Source: Ariolimax columbianus (lineage: Eukaryota; Mollusca; Gastropoda; Stylommatophora; Arionidae). Taken from it: a stretch of 64,000 bases of DNA. The stretch lies in contig JAVGWX010000019.1 of the NCBI GenBank assembly GCA_036924085.1, forward strand, positions 9,814,361-9,878,360, given 5' to 3'. Positions within the stretch are counted from its first letter, which is position 1. The number at the start of each line of letters is the position of its first letter. Below are positions 1 through 12,100 of this stretch, piece after piece. A program made the position numbers and the translations under genes. The notes under the pieces were generated by a model. The model saw nothing but the letters and a program-made list of their open reading frames with translations, had not been told where the DNA came from and did no database searches.

Positions 1-299
1 ATTGGTCCTATTTTCAATGAATGGGAAAAATAATATTGTCTGGCGCGTGGCTGCAAAACAAATGTATAATTGACTACACATCTGTGATTAGTTGTATATC
101 AGGAGACACAATAAATACAATTCATAAGTACAAAATAAAATGAATACATATTGATTGATTTACTCATGTTTCTGCTCCAAGCGAAGCACGGTGTCACAAC
201 TACAGCTGGGCTCTTGACAGGAAGCCTGTATCTTATCATTTGCAGAGTCAGTTTTAATAGCATTGGTTTTTAATTTATTTAAAAAAATTTGTATGTGTT

Positions 300-528
300 T
301 TCCTTATTTCTTTATTTCCCAAGGCGGTGTGCGTTGCACTATGTTTTAATGTTGCGCCCAGTGAACCTGACTTTGTCATACATTTTATGAAAGGGTCTGT
401 TTTCTCCTGCATTTTCTAAGGGTCGGTCTGCTTCCTCGGGGCAACGACTGGTGCTGTGATTGGGGAATGAACCCAGCATCTTGAGGTTGTGAGCTGTGTC
501 ACTTAACCACTAGCTCACACCGTCCCCC
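300..528 (-). mobile_element. tRNA-derived SINE, family S1
   Basis: Minus-strand copy of a SINE present at least six times here. The consensus begins GGGACGGCGTGGCCTAGTGG (tRNA head and box A), carries a GGTTCGATCCC-type box B, and has a shared body ending in GGCGAAxGCAAA plus an A/ATC-rich tail. This copy is diverged, with box B changed. Confidence 0.75.
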
Positions 529-876
529 TAATGGTTTACATGCCAAGGTTACTAGCCCAATGCACAACTCCTTTTAGTTACTTTATATGACATGATTGGA
601 ATGTTCTAATATTCTAAATCCATGTACCATTTGAGTGTTTGCTGATTGTTCCGCAATCATTCAACAACACTCTTACAAAATGTTTAGTTTTTTCTGTTAT
701 TAGAGTATGCATTATAATGTTTTTGCTGATATTTGAGAACGAACGAATCCAATTCCAAGCAAAGCCATTTAGTTTTTTGCTTTTACTTTTATGTTAGAAT
801 CAAGCACCACATAAAACAAATTGCTACAGAATTCACCACTGGAGGACCATACAAAATGCTCTGACATAGGCTTTCT

Positions 877-1010
877 TCTTCTTCGTACGCTGTCAAACGT
901 CAATCTGTATTTTTTTCAAAAAAAGCAGCGATCATCGTGAGGCTGTCGACACTGCCATAGAGCTTGTCTAGTGTTGCCACTGGTGATGGCTACATGTGCT
1001 TTCTCTGGTC
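877..1010 (-). mobile_element. 5'-truncated LINE 3' end with 12-bp target-site duplication
   Basis: The same 3' end as the LINE at 17043-17456, inserted on the minus strand with its (GAA)n tail at the low-coordinate side. The target duplication CATAGGCTTTCT occurs at 865-876 and 1011-1022, a clear target-primed reverse transcription footprint. Confidence 0.85.
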
Positions 1011-1022
1011 CATAGGCTTTCT

Positions 1023-2150
1023 AAGAGGCCAACTGCAGTGATGGCTTTTTACTACATATGGAGTGACATATAAAAGCGAAAACAAGATGTCAGAACTGAA
1101 CAAACTAATGAATGTCATTCAGATTTCCAAAATAAAAGAAAAGGCAATAATGCCGACACCATTCATTGAGTAATTCATTAATACTGGTTCTATCATAATT
1201 CTTTCTGACACTTATTACCTTAATTATACAGTTGATATATGAAACAGCAGAGAAAAATATAAATATTCAGAGATTATTTACATGCAAACAGAATGTAGTT
1301 ACTTTCTTCTGTAAAGACAGTTTATAGTAACATGTACATTTAACTGAAATTGGTAGACTGAAAATGTATCCATTTATGTTATTTGTTATTTTAAAGATCA
1401 TAAGTTTATATTTCAGTTTGCATGAATGAACACACATGATTTTAATGTGGAAAGTTTTATGTTTGCTTACAGAGTGTCTTTGAATGTTGGCAACAGTATA
1501 AATAGGCATGAGTCAATTATTTCAAGGGCACAGAAACAAGAACGACCGACATTATCACCAAACATCCTTCAACAAGGACTGAGGACAACATAAACATCCA
1601 ACTAATATAAACAGAAAGATGTTAATGATTAGTGGAATTATAAACTTATCTGGACTAAAGAAATTCTATGGGCAGGGAGACAAAGATGACAGAAATAAAC
1701 AATTAAAGAATGTCTCTGTCACCATAGAATCTCTAGCTTGGATAAGTGTATTTTTTGTCTAATCATTATCATCACATCACAAATATCAACATATGAAAAA
1801 TAATCCTATAGACGAATATTGGGCCATACACACATCCACAGACAGTTGTGAGAACATACAAGATCCAATGGTAGTTTGTGTCATAATGATATGGGCTGTC
1901 CAACATTATATTGAAAGGAAGCTGTTTACGGAACAAGAAGACTTAGAATTTGTTGGACATATAATATTCAGAAATGAACAGCAACAAATTTGAGACAGAA
2001 ACAGATAGAAGTAGTACTAGTAGCAACCCCTTTCAGTCATGTCTGACTATAGGATGATGTAGCCTTGGAGTGGTAACTCTCATAATGAGTTTTTTGTTCT
2101 CCTCCTGTGACGTCGCTTCACTTCTCTGTATTGCAAGAGCTTATTTCCAC
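1023..2150. other. Intergenic AT-rich DNA, nothing recognised
   Basis: No ORF with family features, no repeat and no RNA motif that I can name. The 66-codon frame at 1793-1993 has no recognisable domain and is probably chance. Confidence 0.5.
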
Positions 2151-2154
2151 CCAG

Positions 2155-2545
2155 CATCTTCTTCTTTTTCATCAATCAACTGAATCTATGCTTCTATTCT
2201 GGTGAGGTTCATGAAGGAGACTGTACGTTTAGGTCTTCACTGGTCCCGTACAGCTTTTTGAGCATGGTCGCTCCCCCAGGCCAGACTGCATCTATTTGGT
2301 CTGCACAGGTCGAGCAGTCCTGCAGAATATGTTTTGGTGTTTGCTTGGGTGCTCCACAATGGCACATGGTGGTGTTTCTGAGACCCATTCTGTGGAGGTG
2401 TGCCTTGAGTCTACAATGTCCCGTTCAGAAGATCTTTGTCTGCATCTTCAACTGGATTGATCTGCAGCTTTGTCGTCCCAGAATGTCAGACATGTCAATG
2501 CCTTCGTGTTTTCCTTACACACATCCTTGAACTTCAGATTTGGTC
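2155..2545 (-). mobile_element. LINE C-terminal fragment (zinc-knuckle tail)
   Basis: Minus translation contains TMCHCGAPKQTPKHILQDCS, then a WPGGATMLKKLYG block. This is the C-x-C-x(n)-H-x4-C tail found downstream of the RNase H domain in some LINE clades and is related to the copy at 17043-17456. Interrupted by stops; a dead fragment. Confidence 0.75.
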
Positions 2546-2559
2546 AGCCAACTGTTCTT

Positions 2560-5500
2560 TTGCTAGCTGGTCAAGAAGGATTTTCTTGGGGATGCGACCC
2601 TTTTTCATGCAATGAACATGAACAAGCCGTCATAGTCTTCACTGCTTAAGTAGAATGTACATGCTTAGGTGACCAGTGCAATAGTCCACCTCTGCATTTG
2701 TCACTCTGTCCCTCCATACAATTCCAAGAATTACAGATAGAAGTGGTAACATATAATTGGGGCTGAAGATGCAGCACAGTGAATTAGCTGAAAGAAATGT
2801 TGCTACATACAATAGTAGTGTCCTTGTATACTTTCATTGCAAGATTCTATTTGCTTTCATACTGTTATCTTGAACTTCTTGTATGTTGTGACTAATGGCA
2901 AATGAAGATACTAGATTAACAAGAAACAGAAAGTCAGAAATAGTAGTAAAGATAGAACAATGTCAGCATAGAAACAAATGTAGTGTTGTGATATGTAATT
3001 AGAACAAAATAAAGAAATATGGAGGCAAAAATAAAATTAAACAATTATGACAGTTCAAAGAAATGCAGATAATAATAGTATCATTAAGAGGATAAATCAT
3101 GTAGGAAACATAATAAAAGTAATAAATTGCAATAATAAAGTAAGTACAATCATTAATAAACAGTTATAGCATGGGCTAATAGAAGTTTAAGAGCACCTTA
3201 GAGAGTACGAACGAGCAAACAATATGTGATACATAAATAAAACAAGAGGCTAAAATTATTGCCCTACACTGATTGGACAGCATGTCAAATTGCTTTGCTA
3301 TAAACATAATGCAATGGAATTAAAAATAAACATGATATAATGATGTATACAGATAACAAACTAATTATAATGCCATATTTTTTTCAGATGATGAAAGTTG
3401 AACATAGATGCAAACTAAGGAATGTAGCAGGGTTTCGTGAAGTAATTAAGGTGTTTGGAGTATTGCACTTCTTCAACAGTTAACAAATGTTACATAACTA
3501 ATTAACAGCCAAAACCTATAATAGACACAACACACAAACAAATTTAAAAAAAACAGTCCAAAACCTGGATCTCAGACATTACATACAAACAATATAATTA
3601 AAATATTAAAACTAGAATGGCAGACATATACATAATAGGAAAAAAAGTGAGAGAAAAAAAAACATTGCTCAGGTCTGGTGGATGGGTGTGTGGTATTTAT
3701 AGAATATAGAATTGCTTCTGCAATCAGTGTACAGGTAAGGTTTTTTTTCTACGTTGAACAGAAAAAACAAAATGAGGATTGTATATGATTATAAAACATG
3801 GAAGGGAAATTATAAACTTGTAACAAAACAAACATAGCAGATAAAGTATTCTTGTAGTACAATATCATGTTCACTTCTAAATCCACATGTCATTTTGTCT
3901 GGAAGATATATCATCATTCAAACATTAAGTGAAGACAAACATTACAATATACATTTGCACAGAGAATTGATACACATCAGTCGGATGACAAATAACACTT
4001 GGATAACAAGAGTAAGAAAAATAGCAATAATTAGCCGTAGTAACACAGATATTGAGAAAAAAGAAGTGCTTACTTGACCATTTCCTCTGTATTTATTGGA
4101 ATGGAAAGAACAGAACCACAGCACCCTTCTATGCATGTTGTAAAAGGCAACTAATGAGGGCTTTGCATGGGATTAGCAACATCAAAATGTAACTGTTACA
4201 GAAGCCACCATAGGAAGAGCATAAAAATGCTTTGATGCAGGGTTCCTGCTAAAAGACTGATTTGGTGACCCGCCACTCTTGTTTGAGTAAAGAGAGACAG
4301 ATAACATGGCCAGTTGTGAAGAGTTATAGTTAGCTGAACAGTTGTTGCTATTTCCAAACTTTCTCTCTTGTTGTCTAAGTGTACTGTGTCACCCAAGTTG
4401 GTGATCTACTTAGCAAATGTTTATTACTATATTTGTCCTCTCATTCACAGCCTTGAATTGTACATTTTTTTGGATAAACACCAATACATATTATTCAAAT
4501 GTTAAAGTCATTATCCCACAAACTGTCAAATTGTGAATTTTTTTCTAAAATTGATTAATTATATTAACAACATCTGCCTGTTTCAGGTGAAGAAAGTGAA
4601 GAAAACACACACACAACACAAAACACTATTATTTTAACACAGTATGACAGCCAATGTATATATTCTAGAACGAGAACCAAAAGTAAGACAATTCCATTAC
4701 AAATGCAACATTAATAAGCTTAGTTAATTTTCTTTTGGAAAATAAAACCCTATTTGACATATGCAGTTACTGATTGTATCTTAGATATTAACGATACAAA
4801 TCGTGTAAATTAACAGGCATGTAAAGGGTTAATATCTGCTGATTGTTAGAATTTTATTTGGACAGCTAAATGGTAGTTCAATTAGAAAACAATAAATTCT
4901 CGATTATCTACCAAATATCCTATATATTGTCTACAATTTAGCACCACTACTTTCAAGGGTAATCATGCAGTTCAAGTGTTATGTATATAAGACCATAATA
5001 CAGGCTAAGCAATGTAAAAGACATTCCTAAACTTTTATATTAAAACTTACCAACAACTTACTATAACAAGATATTGTTTAACTGAATATAGTGTTAAACT
5101 ACCTATCTGGAAATAAATTGTGGCCTAAATTAGCAAATGTACAAAGTTAGCTGTGGTAATTTAAAATCTTGGAATGCGAAATATATTTAGGTAATTTTTA
5201 AAATCGTTTTATCATTTTAATAGTCTTGGTGCTGGAAGTGGAATTGTGCCACAGTGAGTAAACTTCTATGACTCTGTGAGCAGTTCATTGGCACTAAATA
5301 TGTGAAACTTGTTATTTTTTGTGGTATTTTACAATCAAACAATTTTGATGCTCAACTATTTATCATCTCTGGAACAAACTGTTATAAGAACATATGAGTA
5401 TGTTGCTATGTATCAGCCACATTTTAATGAACCAGTTAATGATGGATACTAAGTTAATGCACTACATCTGATAGTTTAATGTGTTTGTTCTAGAAGCAAT

Positions 5501-5860
5501 TAAATGGTATAATACACATCAGCCTTATGCTAAATGACAACTTGTTGATAAACAAACATATTGGCCAGATGAATTCTATTTTTGAAAAACTGACATGATC
5601 TCACACTGTCAAATATAATCACTTTATTAGATAACAAATGGGTGATTGGATGTGTTAACATATCTGTGAAGCAGCTTGTGAGATGAAGAATGAAGGTTCC
5701 ACGAATAAACAAAACAATACTTCAATCCATAGATAGAAATTTCCAATGTTTACAAAAAATAGTATCTTATAAATGCTCACAACTTATTTAGAAAGTAACT
5801 TTCTTCTTTTAAATGTATTTTTACATTGACTGACATAACTAGCTGACACAAATGAATATT
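2560..5860. other. Intergenic AT-rich DNA; one decayed repeat at about 4130-4410
   Basis: About 3.3 kb without credible coding potential. The piece at 4130-4410 (AAAGGCAACTAATGAGGGCT and onward) matches diverged repeats near 43390, 53280 and 59400, so it is an old dispersed element. Elsewhere I see only A/T-rich unique-looking sequence. Confidence 0.5.
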
Positions 5861-5867
5861 TAAGTGA

Positions 5868-6180
5868 CATCAAGTGAGACAGAGATGCAGCACATTGAAT
5901 GAGCTGATAGCAGCCAACGCCTTACAAATAGTTGCTTGCGTCTGGGTCAGTGAACCAGAGCTGACCAAGACTCTATTCTGTCTCCAAGTGGCAACCCTAA
6001 AAACTGGTTGCACTGGTATAGTCTGGCTAAGAGAAAAGGGATCGCAGCTGGAGGATAAACTGAGTACCCTAAAAATGCCAACTAAAACCAGATGTGTCGG
6101 GCCGACAAGGACAAACATCACAACCTTGCTGTAACGACTACCATACGATATCCTTTTCAGAAGTAATGTCAAAGAAGAAG
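5868..6180 (+). mobile_element. Diverged copy of the (GAA)n-tailed SINE-like family G
   Basis: Plus orientation; contains GTCAGTGAACCAGAGCTG and GGCTAAGAGAAAAGGGATCG and ends with a short GAAGAAGAAG tail near 6165. An 86-codon open frame inside it is incidental. See 41793-42138 for a clean copy. Confidence 0.65.
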
Positions 6181-6749
6181 AAGTGACATGATGTGATGAA
6201 CAAATACTAGTATTACCTTCACAAATCACAATACTGATGGAAATAATTTGACAATGGTTATTACCACACAAAGGCTCCAATTTTCATACAGGAGTTATGT
6301 TTATCCACAGGCCTTATTGCTCACAGCAAAGTTATGGTTTATCGCTAATCATTATAAGGGAAACAGCAAACTCTAGCTCACATGAATGTCCACTTGTTTA
6401 TGTTTAGCGATTAAGTCACAAGCATTTTTGTTTGTAAGACTTAGAATCTCAGAATTAATATCCCAGAAACAAATTGAAATGGCACGTATAATCCTTTCAT
6501 AATGTATCCGTGACACAATGTCCAACTGTAATTATGAATTTTGTATGCAGACTTGCACACATTTCTCATTGTTGCATTTCAAGACTGATTCAGTGTGAGG
6601 CTGTCTTCAGGCTTGAATATTGTCCCAATTTCTTTAGATGGCTGGGTCACAAATATTTTACAAATACACAAATGATGAGTGACAAGAATCTATCTAGGTC
6701 ACTGCAACAGGAGGCAATCTGACCATTCAAAGAACTGAACCCACAGCCA

Positions 6750-7170
6750 TCCGCTCAAGCTTTTCACCACTCAAGCTGTTCGCCATTGAGGATGTTTATC
6801 AGTGAGGCTGTTTACCAGCGAGACTGTTCACCGCTCAAGCTGTTCACTATTCAAGCTATTCCCCGCCCAGCTGTTCACCACTCAAGTTGTTCACCACTTA
6901 GGCTGTTCACCATTAAGGATGTTCACCAGTGAGGCTGTTCACCGCTCAAGCTGTTCACCACTCAAGTTGTTCACCACTTAGGCTGTTCACCATTGAGGAT
7001 GTTCACCAGTGAGGCTGTTCACTGCTCAAGCTGTTCACCATTCAAGTTATTCCCCGCCCAGCTGTTCACCACTCAAGTTGTTCACCTTTAGGCTGTTCAC
7101 CATTGAGGATGTTCACCAGTGAGGCTGCTCATCAGTGAGGCTGTTCACCACTGAAGCTGTTCACCACACT
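6750..7170. repeat. Degenerate minisatellite (about 16-bp subunit, higher-order repeats)
   Basis: Repeated GTTCACCACTCAAGCT-like subunits alternating with GATGTTCACCAGTGAGGCT, arranged in larger blocks of roughly 110-130 bp that recur at least three times. Located 3' of Dscam. Confidence 0.9.
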
Positions 7171-7319
7171 CAGAGTCTGTTTGTTAAACACTAAGGCCTT
7201 ATCAGCAGTTTCCTCCCAGATCTTTCATATATAACCACCATCTTTCTTCACATGTCAGACTGCTATGCTTCATGTTACTGTTTCCCTAATATTTAGGCTT
7301 CATCCATGAATATAAATAT

Positions 7320-7620
7320 GGGGGTCGCCGTAGTTGAGAAGTAAGGCGCTCGCTTCTCAAAGCAATGAACAGAAACGGTGGAAGATCGAATGTCGAAAGT
7401 ATCAAACAGCGCCTGGTCTCAAGGGAGGTGGAACCAGAGTGCCTCATCCTGAGTTACCTCCAGTCATATCAACTTATGTATTGTCCCCAGTCAAAGGTAG
7501 CCCAGAACCAGAAAGTGAGGCTGATGACCTACGCAGCTTCTTCCTCAATATAATCCAAATACAGCACAAGTTACATGTACATCATCAAGACAAAACATTC
7601 TGATGATGTCACCATCATCC
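7320..7620 (+). other. Possible tRNA-like retroposon head, weak
   Basis: GTCGCCGTAGTTGAGAAGTA followed by GGCGCTCGCTTCTC resembles a tRNA 5' half (Leu/Ser-like anticodon arm), but no convincing box B follows. Two overlapping small ORFs here show no family signature. Single copy in the window, so only a suggestion. Confidence 0.25.
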
Positions 7621-7997
7621 CGTGCAACAGGCAGATAACTTCTTTTTGGTATCAATATCAAGTGGTTTGATGCAAGTCTGCAGAATTTTTAATTTAATCA
7701 GCACTGTCAATTTGAGACTTTTAGGTTCACATGAAAAACACAATTCTCAAATAATGTTCAGCAAGGCAGATGTCAAATTAGTATGAGTGCATGACATTCT
7801 AGTGTGTCCAGTGTTTAGAGCACAAGTTTAAGGTATCTTTACAATACATTAACAACTCAGTCTGTGTTTCTGAAAACATGTCTGCAGTATGGAATGTTTT
7901 CATGTCTCTGATACCCAGAACAAGTTAACTGAAGAAACGTCACTTAACATATTTTCATGTACTTAATGTGCATATGTGTCATAAACACAGACAAGAG

Positions 7998-8118
7998 GAT
8001 ATCCAGTAGATTCTGTTATTGCCAATAGATTCTGTTATCGCCAGTAGATTCTGTTATCGCCAGTAGATTCTGTTATCGCCAGTAGATTTTGTTATCGCCA
8101 GTAGACTCTATTATCATT
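7998..8118. repeat. 19-bp tandem repeat, six units
   Basis: Unit AGATTCTGTTATCGCCAGT, nearly perfect in the middle and diverged at both ends. It lies about 900 bp past the Dscam stop codon. Confidence 0.9.
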
Positions 8119-8299
8119 CTTTGATGAAGAATTAAGAAAATGAAATCACTGATCAATTTAATGACTTACAACACTTCATCTAAGCTTGATGTAGCACAGA
8201 TAAGAGATACACAGTGGGTTACTTGAAACTTATTAGTTTAAGTTTCTCCTTTGTTGGATTGATTGCTAATCCATATCCATAAAACATGCATTTTCTTTT

Positions 8300-8400
8300 T
8301 CCTAGTCGCTCCTCTTCTATCTCTAGGGATGTAAAGGTTTTCTATATACTTGCAATTGAGTGTGCAGTCAAAAGGTGATTGGCCTGTTGGGTATATAACT
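8300..8400 (-). mobile_element. 3' fragment of SINE family E
   Basis: Matches the 3' end of the tRNA-derived elements at 24690-25063 and 48804-49222: TCGCTCCTCTTCTA, then GGGATGTAAAGGTTTTC and ACTTGCAATTGAGTGTGCAG. Confidence 0.6.
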
Positions 8401-8485
8401 TATCTTCAGTAATGCAGTTTATCCCAAGAATGTGTCACATAAAAACTGAAATACACAAAATATGAAAATATAAACAGAACCTGCA

Positions 8486-9024
8486 TTTATTTTTTTTTAA
8501 ACATGCAGATCTCTAATATTTGGTGGAAGAAAAATTTGAAGTGAATCGCTGACGTAGGAAATAACGTGTAGATATCCGTGTGAAATCTCCAACAAGTGAA
8601 AAAATAATTAGTAATGTCATATATATGAAAGTACAGATGGAATATTAATGTACAAGTCTATTTGCATGCTTGGCTGAGCTGGGTCTGCACATTAACAGAA
8701 GCAGAATATATTAAAATGTTACGACACAGGAATCCTTCATTTCCACATGCCCAATGTATTTCTATGGAAAACCTTCACATTGCTAAACATGTCTCTGAAT
8801 TAACAATAAAAAATGGAATTGCAAATACAAATATGATCAGCAGTCTAACAAAACTCTCATGACTGCCCAGCCTGGACAACTTATTTCTAAGCTCCAAAGC
8901 ACAATGATTCTGCACAGAAAGAGCAACAAGAAGCAACAGCAGATGAATTTGTTGTCTGGTCTCCTGCGATGAGTTTGTACATTGCAAACATGAAACATAC
9001 AACTTGATATACTGGTGATGACTA
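8486..9024 (-). other. Probable Dscam 3' UTR with candidate poly(A) signal
   Basis: The first AATAAA on the minus strand after the stop codon is at 8491-8486, giving a 3' UTR of about 540 nt. No other exon is needed. An overlapping 142-codon frame (9203-8775) runs through exon 24 out of frame and is ignored. The actual cleavage site cannot be set from sequence; RNA 3' ends would decide. Confidence 0.35.
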
Positions 9025-9127
9025 CTACACAATAGTGTAATCTTTTGTATAGCCTTTATCTGGTTTGCCTTCTTTGCTGGAGCGTGTCTCCATCTCTGTT
9101 TCTTCCTCAGGAACTGGACGATAGTGT
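9025..9127 (-). CDS. Dscam: Dscam exon 24 (terminal): C terminus with PDZ ligand
   Basis: Acceptor ATTCTACAG, stop TAG at 9027-9025. It completes a split Arg codon and encodes HYRPVPEEETEMETRSSKEG, then KPDKGYTKDYTIV. The C-terminal -YTIV (Thr at -2, Val at 0) is a class I PDZ ligand and parallels -YTLV at the end of vertebrate DSCAM, confirming that the whole gene end was found and that this residue pattern is under constraint. Confidence 0.96.
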
Positions 9128-12100
9128 CTGTAGAATACACAATAAAAAAGTTGTACCATGTCCAGGCAAAAATCAGAAAGGTTGTAGCAGCACTGAAGAC
9201 CAAATATCAATAATAAAATAAATATATACAAGTCAATTTATATAAAGAGGCAGGGGACGGCATGGGCTTGTGGTTAAGTGACATGACTCACAATATGATG
9301 GAACTGGGTTCGCTCCCTAACCACAGCAACGGCTGTTACCACAGGGAAGCAAAAACTTAGAAAATGCAGGAAAAAGCAGACCCTTACATAAAACATGTCA
9401 AAGTTGGATGCACTGGGCCGACAGGTGCAAAATAAAAAATATCTTTTTGTTCTACAAATCGATCTGGTCTGCCCTTATAAGGTGTCGCCTCAAGCTTTAC
9501 TGGTTTGAATTTTGGACTCATGTTTGACTATTATCAGTAAGTTTGATGGTGGTTCCCTTCTTGCAAACTACTAGACCTGGGGAAGATACAGCTCTGGTGT
9601 ATCCAGCCTCCAGGTCCCTGTTGACATTAGTCTAACCAGGAGTATATGAGTAGGGCTGCTATTGTGGGAAGTTAAAGTGTGTATCAAGAAATAAACAAAA
9701 CTGTAAAATAGTGGCTGTTCGAATCCTGTAATTTCAAGCACACCGTGGTATCAGACTAACAGACACTCACGAAAGACTACATTTATCACCTGCCTAACAA
9801 ACTAACAAAATCTCACCAAAGACTACATTTATCACCTGCCTAACAAACTAACAAAATCTCACCAAAGACTCCATTTATCACCTGCCTAACAAACAGAATC
9901 TCACCAAAGACTACATTTATCACCTGCCTAACAAACAGAATCTCACCAAAGACTACATTTATCACCTGCCTAACAAACTAACAAAATCTGACAAAAGACT
10001 ATATTTATCACCTGCCTAACAAACTAACAAAATCTCACCAAAGACTACATTTATCACCTGCCTAACAAACTAACAAAATCTCACCAAAGACTACATTTAT
10101 CACCTTCCTAACAAACTAACAGAATTTCACCAAAGACTACATTTATCACCTGCCTAACAAACTAATAGAATTTCACCAAAGACCACAATCTTTATCTGTC
10201 TAGCAAACTAACATACGCTCACCAAAGACAACAATTCTATTTCTTAGTTCGACCTGTTCTTCGTCAAGAGGTGGTCACCTTTGAGCGGGTCCCAGCTCAC
10301 GATCCAATCGTTTCTGTCGCGGGTGCGTGTCATCCAGTTTGATAGTAGTCTGTCTGTTGTGGGGTCGTGATTGTTTTATTTTTCTAGTGAATCTCGCCAG
10401 CGAATTGGGCGACATCCCTGAGGTATCTTTTTGTTGCGTGGATACCACATGGTGGTTATGGTACTCCATCTTTCATCTTGTCTTCTGGGTATGACCAGCC
10501 CAGCGGTGTTTCGAAAGGTTGATCTACTGTAGGACATCCTTGACCTGTCACATTCTCCGGATGTCGCTACTGTGTAGTTCGCTCTGCCGCTGTTATCTGA
10601 GAGTTATGACCACGAGACGTCTTTCAAGAGATGCGTGTGCTGTTCTCAGTTGGTTCTCTGCTGCTTTGGTTAGAGACCAGGTTTCGCTACCATAGCAGAG
10701 CGCTGGCAGGACAATTCTTATTTGACTAACAAATTCTCACCAAAGACTACAAATCTTATTTGACTAACAAATTAACAAATCCTCACCAAAGACCACATTT
10801 CTCACCTGTCTAACAGACAATACATCAAAAGACCACATTTCTCACCTGTCTAACAGACAATACATCAAAAGACCACATTTCTCACCTGTCTATCAAACTA
10901 AAAAACCCTCACCAAAGACCCCATTTCTCACCTGTCTAACAGACAATACATCAAAAGACCACATTTCTCACCTGTCTATCAAACTAAAAAACCCTCACCA
11001 AAGACCACATTTCTCACCTGTCTATCAAACTAAAAAACCCTCACCAAAGACCACATTTCTCACCTGTCTATCAAACTAAAAAACCCTCACCCAAAGACCA
11101 CATTTCTCACCTGTCTATCAAACTAAAAAACCCTAACCAAAGACCACATTTCTCACCTGTCTATCAAACTAAAAAACCCTCACCAAAGACCACATTTCTC
11201 ACCTGTCTATCAAATTAAAAAACCCTCACCAAAGACCACATTTCTCACCTGTCTATCAAACTAAAAAACCCTCACCAAAGACCACATTTCTCACCTGTCT
11301 ATCAAACTAAAAAACCCTCACCAAAGACCACATTTCTCACCTGTCTTTCAAACTAAAAAACCCTCACCAAAGACCCCATTTCTCACCTGTCTATCAAACT
11401 AAAAAACCCTCACCAAAGACCACATTTCTCACCTGTCTATCAAACTAAAAAACCCTCACCAAAGACCACATTTCTCACCTGTCTAACAGACAATACATCA
11501 AAAGACCACATTTCTCACCTGTCTATCAAACTAAAAAACCCTCACCAAAGACCACATTTCTCACCTGTCTATCAAACTAAAAAACCCTCACCAAAGACCA
11601 CATTTCTCACCTGTCTATCAAACTAAAAAACCCTCACCAAAGACCACATTTCTCACCTGTCTATCAAACTAAAAAACCCTCACCAAAGACCACATTTCTC
11701 ACCTGTCTAACAGACAATACATCAAAAGACCACATTTCTCACCTGTCTATCAAACTAAAAAACCCTCACCAAAGACCACATTTCTCACCTGTCTATCAAA
11801 CTAAAAAACCCTCACCAAAGACCACATTTCTCACCTGTCTATCAAACTAAAAAACCCTCACCAAAGACCACATTTCTCACCTGTCTATCAAACTAAAAAA
11901 CCCTCACCAAAGACCACATTTCTCACCTGTCTATCAAACTAAAAAACCCTCACCAAAGACCACATTTCTCACCTGTCTATCAAACTAAAAAACCCTCACC
12001 AAAGACCACATTTCTCACCTGTCTATCAAACTAAAAAACCCTCACCAAAGACCACATTTCTCACCTGTCTATCAAACTAAAAAACCCTCACCAAAGACCA

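Noticed and set aside
1267..1509. 80-codon minus frame
   Set aside because: AT-rich, no homology, no splice or promoter context.
5870..6280. 136-codon minus frame
   Set aside because: Shadow of a family G repeat copy; similar frames appear by chance in other copies.
8775..9203. 142-codon minus frame over the Dscam 3' end
   Set aside because: Out of frame with exon 24, whose own frame ends in the conserved-type YTIV; the longer frame has no family match.
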